DNA from: Bacteroidales bacterium H3
GTDB taxonomy: Bacteria; Bacteroidota; Bacteroidia; Bacteroidales; Muribaculaceae
Length of the DNA: 64,000 bases
Direction: 5' to 3'
NCBI GenBank assembly: GCA_001701135.1
Contig: DAAN01000019.1
Span: 71,236 to 135,235 of the forward strand
Shown here in pieces: positions 44,157 through 54,480 of this stretch. The translations under genes and the position numbers were made by a program. How positions within the stretch are numbered: position 1 is the first letter of the stretch; the number at the start of each line of letters is the position of its first letter. The notes beneath the pieces are model-generated. The model was not told the DNA's origin. It saw only the letters and a list, made by a program, of their open reading frames with translations, and did not search any database.

Positions 44157-46133
44157 ATGTCAGATAATATTTTTGACCCCAATTCCACTGACGACACCGT
44201 GAATGCTCAGACCGAGCGCGAGTATTCAGCCAGCAACATCCAGGTACTGGAAGGCCTCGAAGCTGTGCGCAAGCGCCCGGCCATGTACATCGGCGACATC
44301 AGTGAAAAAGGTCTCCACCACCTCGTCTACGAAGTTGTCGACAACTCCATCGACGAAGCCCTTGCCGGCTTCTGCACCCATATCGAAGTCACCGTCAATG
44401 AGGACAATTCAATCACCGTGGTCGACAATGGCCGCGGCATACCCGTGGACATGCATGAGAAAGAGCACAAAAGCGCTCTTGAAGTGGTGCTCACGGTGCT
44501 TCATGCCGGCGGCAAGTTCGACAAAGGCTCCTACAAGGTATCGGGCGGTCTGCACGGCGTAGGCGTCAGCTGCGTCAACGCCCTGTCGAAATATCTCCGC
44601 GCCGAAGTGCGCCGCCAGGGCAAGATCTACCGGCAGGAATATGCCTTTGGCAAACCCACCACAGAACTTACCATTGTAGGCGAAACCGACGAACACGGCA
44701 CAGCCGTCACCTTCCTCCCCGACGACTCAATCTTCACCGTCAGCGTCTACGACTACAACACCCTGGCCAAGCGTCTTCGCGATCTGGCATTCCTCAACGC
44801 CGGCATCACGCTGACTCTGACCGACCGCCGCGAACTCGACGCCGAAGGCAACCCCCGCCGCGAGGTGTTCCACTCCGACGACGGCCTCAGCGAGTTCGTG
44901 CGCTACATCGACTCCTCCAAGGAACCGCTCATCCCCCACGTAATTCACCTCAACACCGAGCGGCAGGGCATCCCCGTGGAAGTGGCCATGACCTACAACA
45001 CCACTTTCAACGAGAATGTCTATTCCTACGTCAACAACATCAACACCATAGAGGGAGGCACACACCTCACCGGCTTCCGCCGCGGCCTCACCCAGACCCT
45101 CAAGAAATACGCCGACGACAACAAGCTCCTCGAAAAGAGCAAAGTGGAGATTTCGGCCGAGGACTTCCGCGAAGGCCTCACAGCCGTGGTTTCCGTGAAA
45201 GTGATGGAGCCGCAGTTCGAAGGACAGACAAAAACCAAACTGGGCAACACCGAGGTGATCGGCGCCGTGCAGACCGCCGTTTCCGAAACCCTCCGCAACT
45301 ACCTCGAGGAACATCCCGCCGAAGCCAAGACTATTGTAAGCAAGGTGATTGTGGCCGCCCAGGCACGAAAAGCCGCTTACGACGCCCGCACCAAAATCCA
45401 GCGCAAGTCGCCACTGTGCGGCGGCGGACTCCCCGGCAAACTCGCCGACTGCTCAAGCCGCACCGCCGAGGATTGCGAGATATTCCTTGTCGAGGGTGAC
45501 TCGGCCGGCGGCACTGCCAAGAGCGGCCGCGACCGCCGTTACCAGGCCATCCTGCCGCTGCGAGGCAAAGTGCTCAACGTGGAGAAAGCCATGGAGCACA
45601 AGGTGTTTGACTCCGAGCAGATCACCAACATCTTCCGCGCTCTGCGCGTCACCATCGGCACCGAGAACGACGAGAAGGAGGTAAACCTCTCGAAACTCGC
45701 CTATCACAAGGTGATCATCATGACCGATGCCGACGTCGACGGCTCGCACATCGCCACCCTGTTGATGACCCTCTTCTTCCGTCGCATGCGCCCCATCATC
45801 GAAAACGGCTATCTCTATCTGGCCACTCCCCCGCTCTACAAGTGCGTAAAGGGAAAGGTCGAGGAATATTGCTGGACCGAGCAGCAGCGCCAGGCCTTTA
45901 TCGAGAAATATGGCCCGCAGACACGCGTGCAGCGCTATAAAGGTCTCGGCGAGATGAGCGACAAGGAGCTGCGCGACACCACCATGTCGCCCGAGCACCG
46001 CATGCTCAAACAGGTGCAGATCTCCGATGCCGCCGAGGCCGACCACATTTTCTCCATGCTCATGGGCGAGGATGTAGGCCCGCGCCGCGACTTCATCGAG
46101 GCCAACGCCAACTACGCCAACATCGACGCCTGA
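44157..46133 (+). CDS. gyrB: DNA gyrase subunit B
   Basis: 658 residues, full length. ATPase domain: YIGDISEKGLHHLVYEVVDNSIDEA (key VDNSIDEA), GGLHGVGVSCVNALS. TOPRIM domain: EIFLVEGDSAGGTAKSGRDR and IIMTDADVDGSHI. C-terminal QRYKGLGEM. Part of the supercoiling type II topoisomerase. The distinction from parE rests on overall similarity to GyrB and is fairly sure. Confidence 0.95.
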   Translation: MSDNIFDPNSTDDTVNAQTEREYSASNIQVLEGLEAVRKRPAMYIGDISEKGLHHLVYEVVDNSIDEALAGFCTHIEVTVNEDNSITVVDNGRGIPVDMHEKEHKSALEVVLTVLHAGGKFDKGSYKVSGGLHGVGVSCVNALSKYLRAEVRRQGKIYRQEYAFGKPTTELTIVGETDEHGTAVTFLPDDSIFTVSVYDYNTLAKRLRDLAFLNAGITLTLTDRRELDAEGNPRREVFHSDDGLSEFVRYIDSSKEPLIPHVIHLNTERQGIPVEVAMTYNTTFNENVYSYVNNINTIEGGTHLTGFRRGLTQTLKKYADDNKLLEKSKVEISAEDFREGLTAVVSVKVMEPQFEGQTKTKLGNTEVIGAVQTAVSETLRNYLEEHPAEAKTIVSKVIVAAQARKAAYDARTKIQRKSPLCGGGLPGKLADCSSRTAEDCEIFLVEGDSAGGTAKSGRDRRYQAILPLRGKVLNVEKAMEHKVFDSEQITNIFRALRVTIGTENDEKEVNLSKLAYHKVIIMTDADVDGSHIATLLMTLFFRRMRPIIENGYLYLATPPLYKCVKGKVEEYCWTEQQRQAFIEKYGPQTRVQRYKGLGEMSDKELRDTTMSPEHRMLKQVQISDAAEADHIFSMLMGEDVGPRRDFIEANANYANIDA

Positions 46134-46175
46134 CACTCTCAGACTAACACCTCTGACGCCGGCTGCACGAAAGCA

Positions 46176-46203
46176 CCGGCGCCGGAGGCTTCAACTTTCC
46201 GGC
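46176..46203 (+). other. GC-rich inverted repeats in the gyrB-rnr spacer
   Basis: CCGGCGCCGG (46176-46185) is a palindrome, and GCCGGA (46181-46186) can instead pair with TCCGGC (46198-46203). These alternative stems lack a T-run. They may slow or partly end gyrB transcription before rnr; no promoter was seen in this gap. Confidence 0.4.
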
Positions 46204-46249
46204 CTTACCGGATGTTGTATAAGAAATATACATTAATAAAAGGGAAAAC

Positions 46250-48640
46250 ATGCCCCGAAAAGGTTCCAACTCAGCTATCCATGAGCTTCGCAAAAAGGTG
46301 GAAGACTTCATCTGGAAGCAGGACAAAAACACGTTCAACTACAAAATAGTCTCGGCTGCCGTAGGCGCTAAAACTCCTGCGGCACAGCGCTCAGTGGCGC
46401 TACTTCTGGCCGAACTCGCCTTCGACGGTGACATCCTGGAGGTGGAAACCGGAAAGTATAAAGCGCCCGAACGCACCGCAATCGCCACCGGCACATTCGT
46501 GCGTCGCTCAAACGGCAAAAACTCTGTAATCACCGACGAGGATTCCGAAGCCATCTTTGTGGCCGAGCGTAACTCGCTGCACGCCCTCAACGGCGACCGC
46601 GTGAAGGTACATGTGGCCGCCCGTCGCCGCGGGCAGGAGCCTGAGGCCGAAGTGATCGAAATCATCGAGAAGAAAGAGCAGACATTTATCGGAGTGCTCG
46701 AGGTGGAGCGCAATGTGGCTTTCCTCAAAACCGACTCAAAATTCCTTGCCTGCGACATCTTCATTCCAAGATCGAAACTCAAAGGTGGCAAAACAGGCGA
46801 CAAAGCCATTGTGAAAATCACCGAATGGCCCGAGGATTCCAAGAATCCCCGCGGTGAGGTGATCGACATTCTCGGCAAGAACGGCGACAACACCACCGAG
46901 ATGCACGCCATCCTCGCCGAGTTTGGCCTCCCCTACAAATATCCCAAGAATGTGGAGGATGCCGCCGACAAAATCGGCGCGGGCATCACACCTGAAGAGA
47001 TAGGCCGTCGCGAAGATTTCCGCGGTGTCACCACTTTCACCATCGACCCCAAGGATGCCAAAGACTTTGACGACGCACTCTCCATCCGCCGGCTTCCCAA
47101 TGGCAATACCGAGGTGGGAGTGCACATTGCCGACGTGACCCACTACGTGACTCCCAACTCGATAATCGACCGCGAGGCCAAGCAACGCGCCACATCGGTC
47201 TATCTGGTCGACCGCACCATCCCAATGCTCCCCGAGCACCTCTGCAACGGCATCTGCTCGCTGCGGCCCAACGAGGAAAAACTGGCATTCTCATGCATCT
47301 TCGAACTTGACGACGAAGCCGAAATCAAGGCTGCCCGCATTGCCCGCACAGTCATCGAGTCGGACCGTCGTTTCACCTACGAAGAGGCTCAGGAGCGCAT
47401 CGAAACAGGCGAGGGTGACCTTCAGAAGGAGATCAACGCCCTCGACAAGCTTGCCAAGAAACTCCGCGCCCGCCGTTTCGAAAACGGCTCGGTCGACTTT
47501 GACCGCGAGGAGGTGAAATTCGACATCGACGAGGAGGGACACCCCACCGGCGTATACTTCAAGGTGTCGAAGGATGCCAACAAACTTGTCGAGGAATTCA
47601 TGCTCCTCGCCAACCGCACCGTGGCAGCCACCATCGGCCGTCCCGCAGGGCGCCGCAAGGCCAAACCCTTTGTATACCGCATCCACGACGTTCCCGACGA
47701 GACCCGCCTGCACGATCTGGCACTGGTAGCCGCCACATTCGGATATAAAATCAAAACCTCCGGCTCCTCAGCCGAAATCAACCGCTCGCTCAACAAGATG
47801 CTCGCCGATGTCAAAGGCAAAGGGGAAGAAAACTTCCTCTCGGTCCTTGCCATCCGCACCATGGCCAAAGCGGTGTATTCCACTGAAAACGTAGGTCATT
47901 ATGGTCTCGGTTTCGAATATTACACCCACTTCACATCGCCCATCCGCCGCTATCCCGACATGATGGTGCACCGCCTGCTCGAGCGCTATCTCCACGGAGG
48001 CCGCAGTGTCGACGCCGTCAAACTCGAGGATGAATGCAAACACTCGTCCGACATGGAGCAGCTCGCCGTCAACGCCGAGCGCGCCTCCATCAAGTACAAG
48101 CAGGTGGAATACATGATGGATCACATCGGCGAGGAATTCTACGGCATGATCTCGGGCGTCACCGAGTGGGGCATCTATGTGGAACTTGAAGAGAACCATT
48201 GCGAGGGACTTGTGCCCATGCGCGACCTCGCCGACGATTATTACGACTACGACGAAAAGAACTATTGCATCCGCGGCCGCCGTCGAGGCACCGTCTATCG
48301 TCTCGGCGATCAGGTGAGGGTGCGTGTGGCAAACGCCAACCTCGAGAAAAAGCAGCTCGATTTCCTTCTTGTCGACCCGCGCCTCTGCACTCCCGGCCAG
48401 GATGATCTCGGCTGCACTGTCACAGTGCGTCAGGCTCTTGCCAACTCTGCCGCAAAGAAAGCCGCCCGCGCCATTCCACATACCGAGGGTGAGCCTTCGG
48501 GTAAGAAACATGGTAAAGCCATGACCCGTGGAGAAAAAGCCACCGCTGCCGCCCGCGCCGCCCGGCGCCGTAAAGCCGCCCGACAGGGGGCATCGAAGAA
48601 GGAAGCGCCTAAATCGCGCCGCCGCAACCGCAAGGGCTGA
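46250..48640 (+). CDS. rnr: Ribonuclease R
   Basis: 796 residues, 3'-5' exoribonuclease. Cold-shock domains lie before the RNB catalytic domain (DFRGVTTFTIDPKDAKDFDDALSI, key DPxDAKDFDDA, near 260-275), with GLGFEYYTHFTSPIRRYPDMMVHR (key FTSPIRRYPD) near 560. An S1 domain (MISGVTEWGIYVELEENHCEGLVP) follows. The last 80 residues are strongly basic, Lys/Arg/Ala rich, as in RNase R tails. It begins 116 bases after gyrB. Confidence 0.96.
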   Translation: MPRKGSNSAIHELRKKVEDFIWKQDKNTFNYKIVSAAVGAKTPAAQRSVALLLAELAFDGDILEVETGKYKAPERTAIATGTFVRRSNGKNSVITDEDSEAIFVAERNSLHALNGDRVKVHVAARRRGQEPEAEVIEIIEKKEQTFIGVLEVERNVAFLKTDSKFLACDIFIPRSKLKGGKTGDKAIVKITEWPEDSKNPRGEVIDILGKNGDNTTEMHAILAEFGLPYKYPKNVEDAADKIGAGITPEEIGRREDFRGVTTFTIDPKDAKDFDDALSIRRLPNGNTEVGVHIADVTHYVTPNSIIDREAKQRATSVYLVDRTIPMLPEHLCNGICSLRPNEEKLAFSCIFELDDEAEIKAARIARTVIESDRRFTYEEAQERIETGEGDLQKEINALDKLAKKLRARRFENGSVDFDREEVKFDIDEEGHPTGVYFKVSKDANKLVEEFMLLANRTVAATIGRPAGRRKAKPFVYRIHDVPDETRLHDLALVAATFGYKIKTSGSSAEINRSLNKMLADVKGKGEENFLSVLAIRTMAKAVYSTENVGHYGLGFEYYTHFTSPIRRYPDMMVHRLLERYLHGGRSVDAVKLEDECKHSSDMEQLAVNAERASIKYKQVEYMMDHIGEEFYGMISGVTEWGIYVELEENHCEGLVPMRDLADDYYDYDEKNYCIRGRRRGTVYRLGDQVRVRVANANLEKKQLDFLLVDPRLCTPGQDDLGCTVTVRQALANSAAKKAARAIPHTEGEPSGKKHGKAMTRGEKATAAARAARRRKAARQGASKKEAPKSRRRNRKG

Positions 48641-48692
48641 CCCCGGTCACTTTCAGCCATCGGGTAGCCCGGGAAAATGACAGAATAATCTC

Positions 48693-50198
48693 TTGAAACC
48701 TGTGGATAAAGGTCTCAGTCTTCAACAGCAGACAAAGCTGCAGCAACGGCTCACGCCGATGCAGGTGCGCTATGTGAGAATGCTTGAGATGTCAGGACCC
48801 GAATTCGAAGATGAAATCCGCAAAGCCGTCGACGAAATGCCTGCCCTTGAGGCCACATCGACCGATAACGACGCCGAGAGTGCCGGAAGTATCGAAAACA
48901 CCGATTACCCCGACAACACACACGACGAACATTTCTCGGAATCGGCAGCAGATCTCCAGCGCGCCGACTACGCTTCGGACGATGACGTGCCCGACTACCT
49001 TTCCCGCCACATGTATGCCACCTCGCAAGGCTCGCCGGCCGACTATATCGAGCCGGTTGCTCCTTCGGCGGGCGAATCGCTCATCGATGCGCTCATGCAG
49101 CAGCTCGACCAGCAGTCGGTCACACCCGACGAGCGACTGGCCGCACAATATATCATAGGAAATCTCGACGACAACGGCTATCTGGTGCGCGATCTGCCGC
49201 AGATAGCCGATGACATCGCATTCAAGGAGGGGCGCGAATTCTCCGGTGAATTTCTCCGCTCGGTGTGGAAGCGCGTGCGCGACCTCGAGCCGGCCGGCAT
49301 AGGAGCCGTGGATCTGCGCGACTGCCTGCTGCTGCAGTTGCGCCATCTGCCTCGCACGGTGCCGACCATCACCGCCACCGAGATGATACGCGATTACTTC
49401 GATCTTTTCGCCAAGAAACATTTCGACCGCATAGCCTCGTCGATGGGCATATCCGTGACGGCCTTGCAGAATGCCATAGCCGTGGTGTCGCGCCTCAACC
49501 CCAAACCGGCCGGCGCCATAGACCACAGCGCCGCCACCGCGGCACGCCCCGTGATTCCCGACTTCTTCGTAGATTGCGACGACGAAGGCAACCTGCAGCT
49601 GAAACTGCTCAACCGCATCCCCGAACTCTCCATCGAGCAGACGTTTGCCTCCGAGGCCCCATTGAGTGGCTCGTCGGAAAAATCCATGGCCGACGCCCGC
49701 GTGTTTCTGCGTCAGAAACGCGACGAGGCCACCGACTTCATCCGCATCGTGGGCATGCGCCAGCGCACTCTGTTCACCGTGATGTCGGCTATATTACGCA
49801 TCCAGCGGCCATTTTTTCTCACTGAGGAGGAATCGCAGATCCGTCCGATGGTGCTCCGCGAACTGGCCGAGGTCACCGGTCTTGACCTTTCAGTGGTGTC
49901 GCGTGCCGCGCAAGGCAAATATGTGATGACGCGCCACGGTGTCTATCCGCTGAAAATGTTTTTCAACGAACGCCGGCGCCCCGCCGACGACTCTCAGGCC
50001 GACGACAGCAACACTGCTCCGCGCATTTCGGCGGCAATCCGCAGTGTGATTGCGGCCGAAGACAAACGCCACCCTCTGAGCGACGAGCAGATCACCGCCC
50101 GACTCAGGGAAGATGGGTTTGACATCGCCCGCCGCACCGTGGCAAAATACCGCGAGAAGCTCGGATACCCCGTGGGTCGGCTACGCAAATCAATGTAA
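48693..50198 (+). CDS. rpoN: RNA polymerase sigma-54 factor
   Basis: 501 residues. Region I is glutamine rich at the N-terminus (LSLQQQTKLQQRLTPMQVRYVRMLEM; key Q-rich LQ repeats), the core domain contains DDNGYLVRDLPQIADDI and PAGIGAVDLRDCLLLQL, and the RpoN box region near the end reads ARRTVAKYREKLGYP (consensus ARRTVAKYRE). The start is TTG at 48693: an in-frame TGA at 48678 leaves no ATG. Partner enhancer-binding proteins are not in the window. Confidence 0.95.
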   Translation: MKPVDKGLSLQQQTKLQQRLTPMQVRYVRMLEMSGPEFEDEIRKAVDEMPALEATSTDNDAESAGSIENTDYPDNTHDEHFSESAADLQRADYASDDDVPDYLSRHMYATSQGSPADYIEPVAPSAGESLIDALMQQLDQQSVTPDERLAAQYIIGNLDDNGYLVRDLPQIADDIAFKEGREFSGEFLRSVWKRVRDLEPAGIGAVDLRDCLLLQLRHLPRTVPTITATEMIRDYFDLFAKKHFDRIASSMGISVTALQNAIAVVSRLNPKPAGAIDHSAATAARPVIPDFFVDCDDEGNLQLKLLNRIPELSIEQTFASEAPLSGSSEKSMADARVFLRQKRDEATDFIRIVGMRQRTLFTVMSAILRIQRPFFLTEEESQIRPMVLRELAEVTGLDLSVVSRAAQGKYVMTRHGVYPLKMFFNERRRPADDSQADDSNTAPRISAAIRSVIAAEDKRHPLSDEQITARLREDGFDIARRTVAKYREKLGYPVGRLRKSM

Positions 50199-50240
50199 CA
50201 AAACTGCTCGTACTCCTAATATTTTTAACCATAAACCGCA

Positions 50241-50888
50241 ATGAAATTTCTCAGTCGCGCCGCTACCGTTCTCTCAGCAATCTTTTCGCCATTGCTGATG
50301 GCCACCTATGGCGTCGCACTCGCCATGGTGCTCTCATTTCTATGTTTCATCCCCACGGCAACGAAACTGACCGTGATTTTCGAGACATTGCTTGCCACCG
50401 TGGCAATCCCGGTCATCGGCATTTTCGTGCTCTATAAAGTTAAGGTTATCACCGATCCAAAGCTCAACAACCGCACCGACCGCACCTGGCCCTACATAAT
50501 CGCCACCGCCTGCTTCATCGGCGAATCGGCCTACCTGTATATGATCAACGCCCCTACATGGCTGTCGCTCTTCCTCATCGGGGGCGCCATGGCGCTGATA
50601 GTGCTCACCGTGGTCAACCGCTGGTGGAAAATTTCGGGTCATGCCACAGGTGTCGGGGGTCTCTGCGCCATGATATTCTACCTTATGCTCAGCGGCAACA
50701 GCATCTATAACCTCGAGTGGTGCTTTCTTATTGCCGTGCTGGTGGCCGGGGCGGTTTGCTCCTCGCGTCTCATCCTCGGCCGGCACACCCTCGGTCAGGT
50801 GGCCGCAGGCTGTCTCAACGGGTTTGTGTGCGTTTTCATTCCCGCCATCATTTTCCAGAGCACGCCTGTGGTATCATCCGCTGCGTAA
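50241..50888 (+). CDS. PAP2-like membrane phosphatase family protein
   Basis: 215 residues, about six membrane helices. The C-terminal half shows KISGHATGVGG and SSRLILGRHTLGQVAAG, which match the SGH and SRxxxGxHxxxQ phosphatase motifs of PAP2 proteins, with a Thr in place of the usual Ser/Trp-type residues. It could dephosphorylate a lipid or isoprenoid phosphate. It lies between rpoN and purE in the same run. Confidence 0.75.
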   Translation: MKFLSRAATVLSAIFSPLLMATYGVALAMVLSFLCFIPTATKLTVIFETLLATVAIPVIGIFVLYKVKVITDPKLNNRTDRTWPYIIATACFIGESAYLYMINAPTWLSLFLIGGAMALIVLTVVNRWWKISGHATGVGGLCAMIFYLMLSGNSIYNLEWCFLIAVLVAGAVCSSRLILGRHTLGQVAAGCLNGFVCVFIPAIIFQSTPVVSSAA

Positions 50889-50919
50889 TTGATTATAAAC
50901 ATTTTTTGCAATATAAACC

Positions 50920-51426
50920 ATGACACCCAAAGTCAGTATTATAATGGGAAGCACATCAGACCTTCCCGTAATGAAAAAAGCAGCCGATTTCCTCAACTCC
51001 ATGCAGGTGCCCTTCGAGATGCTCGCCCTGTCGGCTCACCGCACACCCGAGGAGGTGGCCAATTTCGCCCGTAACGCCCAGAACCGCGGAGTGGAAGTCA
51101 TCATAGCAGGCGCCGGCATGGCGGCAGCACTCCCCGGCGTCATCGCAGCCATCACGCAGGTACCCGTAATCGGCGTGCCCCTGTCGGCGACGCTGCAAGG
51201 CACCGACGCCCTCTATTCCATCGTGCAGATGCCCCCATCGATTCCCGTAGCCACTGTAGGCATCGACGGCGCCATGAACGCCGCTGTGCTGGCCGTGCGC
51301 ATCCTCGCCCTCGGCGACAAGGAGCTGGCAGCCCGCTACAGCGCATGGACATCGGAGCTTAGCGCAAAAATCGTCAAAGCCAACAACGAGCTGAAAGAGA
51401 TCTCCTACGATTTCAAAACCAACTGA
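50920..51426 (+). CDS. purE: N5-carboxyaminoimidazole ribonucleotide mutase
   Basis: 168 residues, class I PurE of purine synthesis. Substrate-binding motifs GSTSDLPVM near residue 10 and SAHRTPEEV near 40 (key SAHRTP), then IAGAGMAAALPGVIAA and PVIGVPLS. Located 31 bases after the PAP2-like gene and 35 before ispG. The partner purK is not in the window. Confidence 0.96.
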   Translation: MTPKVSIIMGSTSDLPVMKKAADFLNSMQVPFEMLALSAHRTPEEVANFARNAQNRGVEVIIAGAGMAAALPGVIAAITQVPVIGVPLSATLQGTDALYSIVQMPPSIPVATVGIDGAMNAAVLAVRILALGDKELAARYSAWTSELSAKIVKANNELKEISYDFKTN

Positions 51427-51461
51427 TCGCACTCGCGATTTCAAAAAAAATTGCTGATTGA

Positions 51462-53123
51462 ATGAGTGTATTTGACTATCGCCGCCGTCCCACGTCGGTG
51501 ACACGCGTCGGCCGGGTGCTCATCGGAGGCGACAACCCGGTGCGCCTGCAGTCGATGAACAACACCTCCACCATGGACACCACCGGTTCGGTGGCGCAGG
51601 CTCTGAAAATTGCCGCGGCGGGCGCCGACATCGACCGCCTCACAGCCCAGGGCGTTCGCGAGGCCGCCAACCTCGGAGAGATTCGTCGCGCACTGCGCGA
51701 AGCCGGGTGCGACATGCCCCTTGTAGCCGACATCCATTTCAACCCCAAAGCAGCCTTCGAGGCCGCCACACAGGTTGAGAAGGTGCGCATCAATCCCGGC
51801 AACTTCGTCGACCCCGGCCGCACATTCCGCAAAATTGAATTTACCGACGAGGAATATGCACGTGAACTGCAGAAAATCGCCGACACATTCGTGCCGTTTC
51901 TGCGTCTGTGCCGCGAGCATGGCACCGCCGTGCGCATCGGCGTGAACCATGGCTCGCTCTCCGACCGCATCATGAGCCGCTACGGCGATACGCCCGCCGG
52001 CATGGTTGAGAGCGCCATGGAGTTTCTGCGCGTGGCAGTCAAAGAGCACTTCACCGACATCGTCATCTCCATCAAAGCATCCAACACCGTGATAATGGTG
52101 GAAACGGTGCGTCGGCTTGTGCGCGCCATGGATGCCGAGGATATGCACTTCCCGCTCCATCTCGGCGTCACCGAGGCAGGCGACGGCGAGGATGGACGCA
52201 TCCGTTCGGCCGTGGGCATAGGCACCCTGCTTGCCGAGGGGATAGGCGACACCATCCGCGTGTCGCTCAGCGAGCCTCCCGAGGATGAAGTGCCGGTGGC
52301 CCGCGAGCTTGCCGATTATTGTGCGTCAAGAGCCGCCGCGCCCGCCGTCGATGGGGAATACGCGCCCGAATTCAATCCCGTTGAACCACAACGGCGCCCC
52401 ACCGTGACTGTCGGGGCTGTCGGTGGAGGGCAAGTGCCGGTTGTGATCGGCTACGACGCCATCGACAGCAGCCGTGAATTCCGCATCAGCGCCAACTCGC
52501 TGCGCAGGCTTCTCGACGATCCCCGCGAATACAACCGTCTCGATGGCCGGTTCATAGTGCTGACCTCGCACCACCCGAACCCGGTGGCCGACCTCCGCAG
52601 CGCCATCCACAAACTCTGGAGCCGTGGACTCGAAAATCCGGTGGTGGTTTCGCTCGACTATGGCGACACACCCGCCGAAACAACAGTCATCAGAGCATCG
52701 GCCGACTTTGGCGCCCTGCTGCTCGACCGCATCGCCGACGGCATTGAAATAAAATCCGCCACGCTCAATGCCGACGAGCGGAACCGGCTGGCATTAGGCA
52801 TCCTCCAGGCCACCCGCACCCGCATCACGGCTACAGAATTTGTGTCGTGTCCAGGCTGCGGACGCACCATGTTTGACCTTCAGGAGACTGTGGCACGCGT
52901 CAAAAGCGCCACAGCATGCTATCCGGGGCTGAAAATCGCCGTGATGGGATGCATTGTCAACGGTCCAGGCGAAATGGCCGATGCCGACTACGGATATGTG
53001 GGTGCCGGCGTGGGCCGCGTGAGCCTCTACCGGGGCAAACAGCTCATGGAGAAAAACATACCGTCGGACGAGGCCGTGGAACGTCTGATTGCCCTGATGA
53101 AAGCCGACGGCCGCATCAGCTGA
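51462..53123 (+). CDS. ispG: 4-hydroxy-3-methylbut-2-enyl diphosphate synthase, long form
   Basis: 553 residues, penultimate step of the MEP isoprenoid pathway. An N-terminal TIM barrel (VRLQSMNNTSTMDT, PLVADIHFNPKAA, NPGNFVD) and a C-terminal 4Fe-4S domain (CPGCGRTMFDLQ and GCIVNGPGEMADADYG) are separated by an extra domain of about 180-200 residues (roughly 280-460). E. coli IspG is about 370 residues; the three-domain form is known from plants, Chlamydiae and Bacteroidetes. Confidence 0.95.
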   Translation: MSVFDYRRRPTSVTRVGRVLIGGDNPVRLQSMNNTSTMDTTGSVAQALKIAAAGADIDRLTAQGVREAANLGEIRRALREAGCDMPLVADIHFNPKAAFEAATQVEKVRINPGNFVDPGRTFRKIEFTDEEYARELQKIADTFVPFLRLCREHGTAVRIGVNHGSLSDRIMSRYGDTPAGMVESAMEFLRVAVKEHFTDIVISIKASNTVIMVETVRRLVRAMDAEDMHFPLHLGVTEAGDGEDGRIRSAVGIGTLLAEGIGDTIRVSLSEPPEDEVPVARELADYCASRAAAPAVDGEYAPEFNPVEPQRRPTVTVGAVGGGQVPVVIGYDAIDSSREFRISANSLRRLLDDPREYNRLDGRFIVLTSHHPNPVADLRSAIHKLWSRGLENPVVVSLDYGDTPAETTVIRASADFGALLLDRIADGIEIKSATLNADERNRLALGILQATRTRITATEFVSCPGCGRTMFDLQETVARVKSATACYPGLKIAVMGCIVNGPGEMADADYGYVGAGVGRVSLYRGKQLMEKNIPSDEAVERLIALMKADGRIS

Positions 53124-53135
53124 CCTCTCGACATC

Positions 53136-54374
53136 ATGATCAGTAAAAACGAAAAAAACACTCCACGGGTGTTCTCCCTCTCGTCGGGCATGCGTCTGGT
53201 ATGCTGTCGCGCAGCGGTCGCAGCTGAATATTTCGGCGTCGCTGTCAATGCCGGCAGCCGCGACGAGGCGCCCGGCCGCTTCGGGCTGGCACACTTCGTG
53301 GAACACACCATATTCAAAGGCACCGGCCGCCGCCGGGCCTGCCACATCATCAACCGCATGGAGGCTGTCGGCGGCGACCTCAACGCGTTCACATCCAAAG
53401 AGGAGACCAACGTCTATTCCGTGTTTCCGCGTGGAAACCTCACCCGCGCCATCGATCTCATAGCCGACCTCGTGATGAATTCGCGGTTCCCTGATGCCGA
53501 ACTCGACCGCGAGCGCGAGGTGGTGCGCGATGAAATCGACAGTTATCTCGACATACCATCGGAAGCCGTTTTTGATGATTTCGAGGATCTGTTTTTCAAG
53601 AACAGTCAGCTGGGGCACAACATATTGGGCACCGACAGCGCGCTCGACGGCTTCACCTCGGAAGTGTGCCGAAATTACCTTGAGGCGAGTTTCTGCGCCG
53701 ACCGCATGGTCGCCTACTACCTCGGCACCGAAGCCCCCGAAAAAGTCTGTGCCAAAGTGGAGCGCGGATTTGCAGAAATCAGGGCCAAAGGTGAACCTCT
53801 GCGGCGATTCCTGCCCCCTGTCAATGCTCCGTTCTCACTCCGCCGCGCCACCGACACCCATCAGTCGCACACTGTGGCCGGCGCCCGGCTGCCCGGTCTT
53901 GATTACGCAAAACTCGACGCCGTGGCACTGGTGACCAACATCTTAGGCGGTCCGGGGATGAATTCGCGGCTCAACGTGGCGCTCCGCGAGCGGCGCGGGC
54001 TGGTCTATTCCGTGGAGGCCTCCACCACATTTTTCAGCGATTGCGGAGAATTCAACATATATTTCGGCTGCGACCCGTGTGACCGTGACCGCTGTCTGGA
54101 GCTGGTTTTCCGCGAGCTGTCGCAGATGGCCGACCATCCCCTCACCCCCCGCGCCCTGACTGCCGCACGCAAGCAATTGCTCGGTCAACTGATCGTGGCC
54201 TCGGAATCGCTTGAGCAGACGGCTCTGTCGATGGGGCGCCGGCTGCTGCTTAAAGGCGATGTACGCACCCCGCGGGAGGTCAGGGATTCAATAGCGTCCA
54301 TCACAGCCGACGACCTTCTGGAAGTTGCGGCCATGCTCCGCCCGGAGCTTTGCTCGGTGCTTTCTATCGGCTGA
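53136..54374 (+). CDS. M16 family zinc metallopeptidase
   Basis: 412 residues, insulinase/processing-peptidase-like. The inverted zinc motif HFVEHTIFKGT (HxxEH) is near residue 62, with the third ligand glutamate expected in KEETNVYSVF about 70 residues later. GGPGMNSRLNVALRERRGLVYSVEA is the typical C-terminal-half signature (key SRL--LRE-RGL-YSV). No signal peptide is visible, so it is probably cytoplasmic. It begins 12 bases after ispG. Confidence 0.93.
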   Translation: MISKNEKNTPRVFSLSSGMRLVCCRAAVAAEYFGVAVNAGSRDEAPGRFGLAHFVEHTIFKGTGRRRACHIINRMEAVGGDLNAFTSKEETNVYSVFPRGNLTRAIDLIADLVMNSRFPDAELDREREVVRDEIDSYLDIPSEAVFDDFEDLFFKNSQLGHNILGTDSALDGFTSEVCRNYLEASFCADRMVAYYLGTEAPEKVCAKVERGFAEIRAKGEPLRRFLPPVNAPFSLRRATDTHQSHTVAGARLPGLDYAKLDAVALVTNILGGPGMNSRLNVALRERRGLVYSVEASTTFFSDCGEFNIYFGCDPCDRDRCLELVFRELSQMADHPLTPRALTAARKQLLGQLIVASESLEQTALSMGRRLLLKGDVRTPREVRDSIASITADDLLEVAAMLRPELCSVLSIG

Positions 54375-54439
54375 CATGCCTTCGACCGGCTTTCCCATTG
54401 GCCTAAAACGGTAATTTACTGGTTTCAAAGGCATCCACT

Positions 54440-54471
54440 TTTGGTTGTTAAAATTTAAAATCGTAACTTTA
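54440..54471 (+). promoter_or_regulatory. Promoter of dusB
   Basis: TTTG at 54440-54443, 20-base spacer, TAACTTTA at 54464-54471 (one mismatch to TAnnTTTG). The start site falls close to the ATG at 54481, so the leader is very short. Confidence 0.7.
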
Positions 54472-54480
54472 CATCCTACT

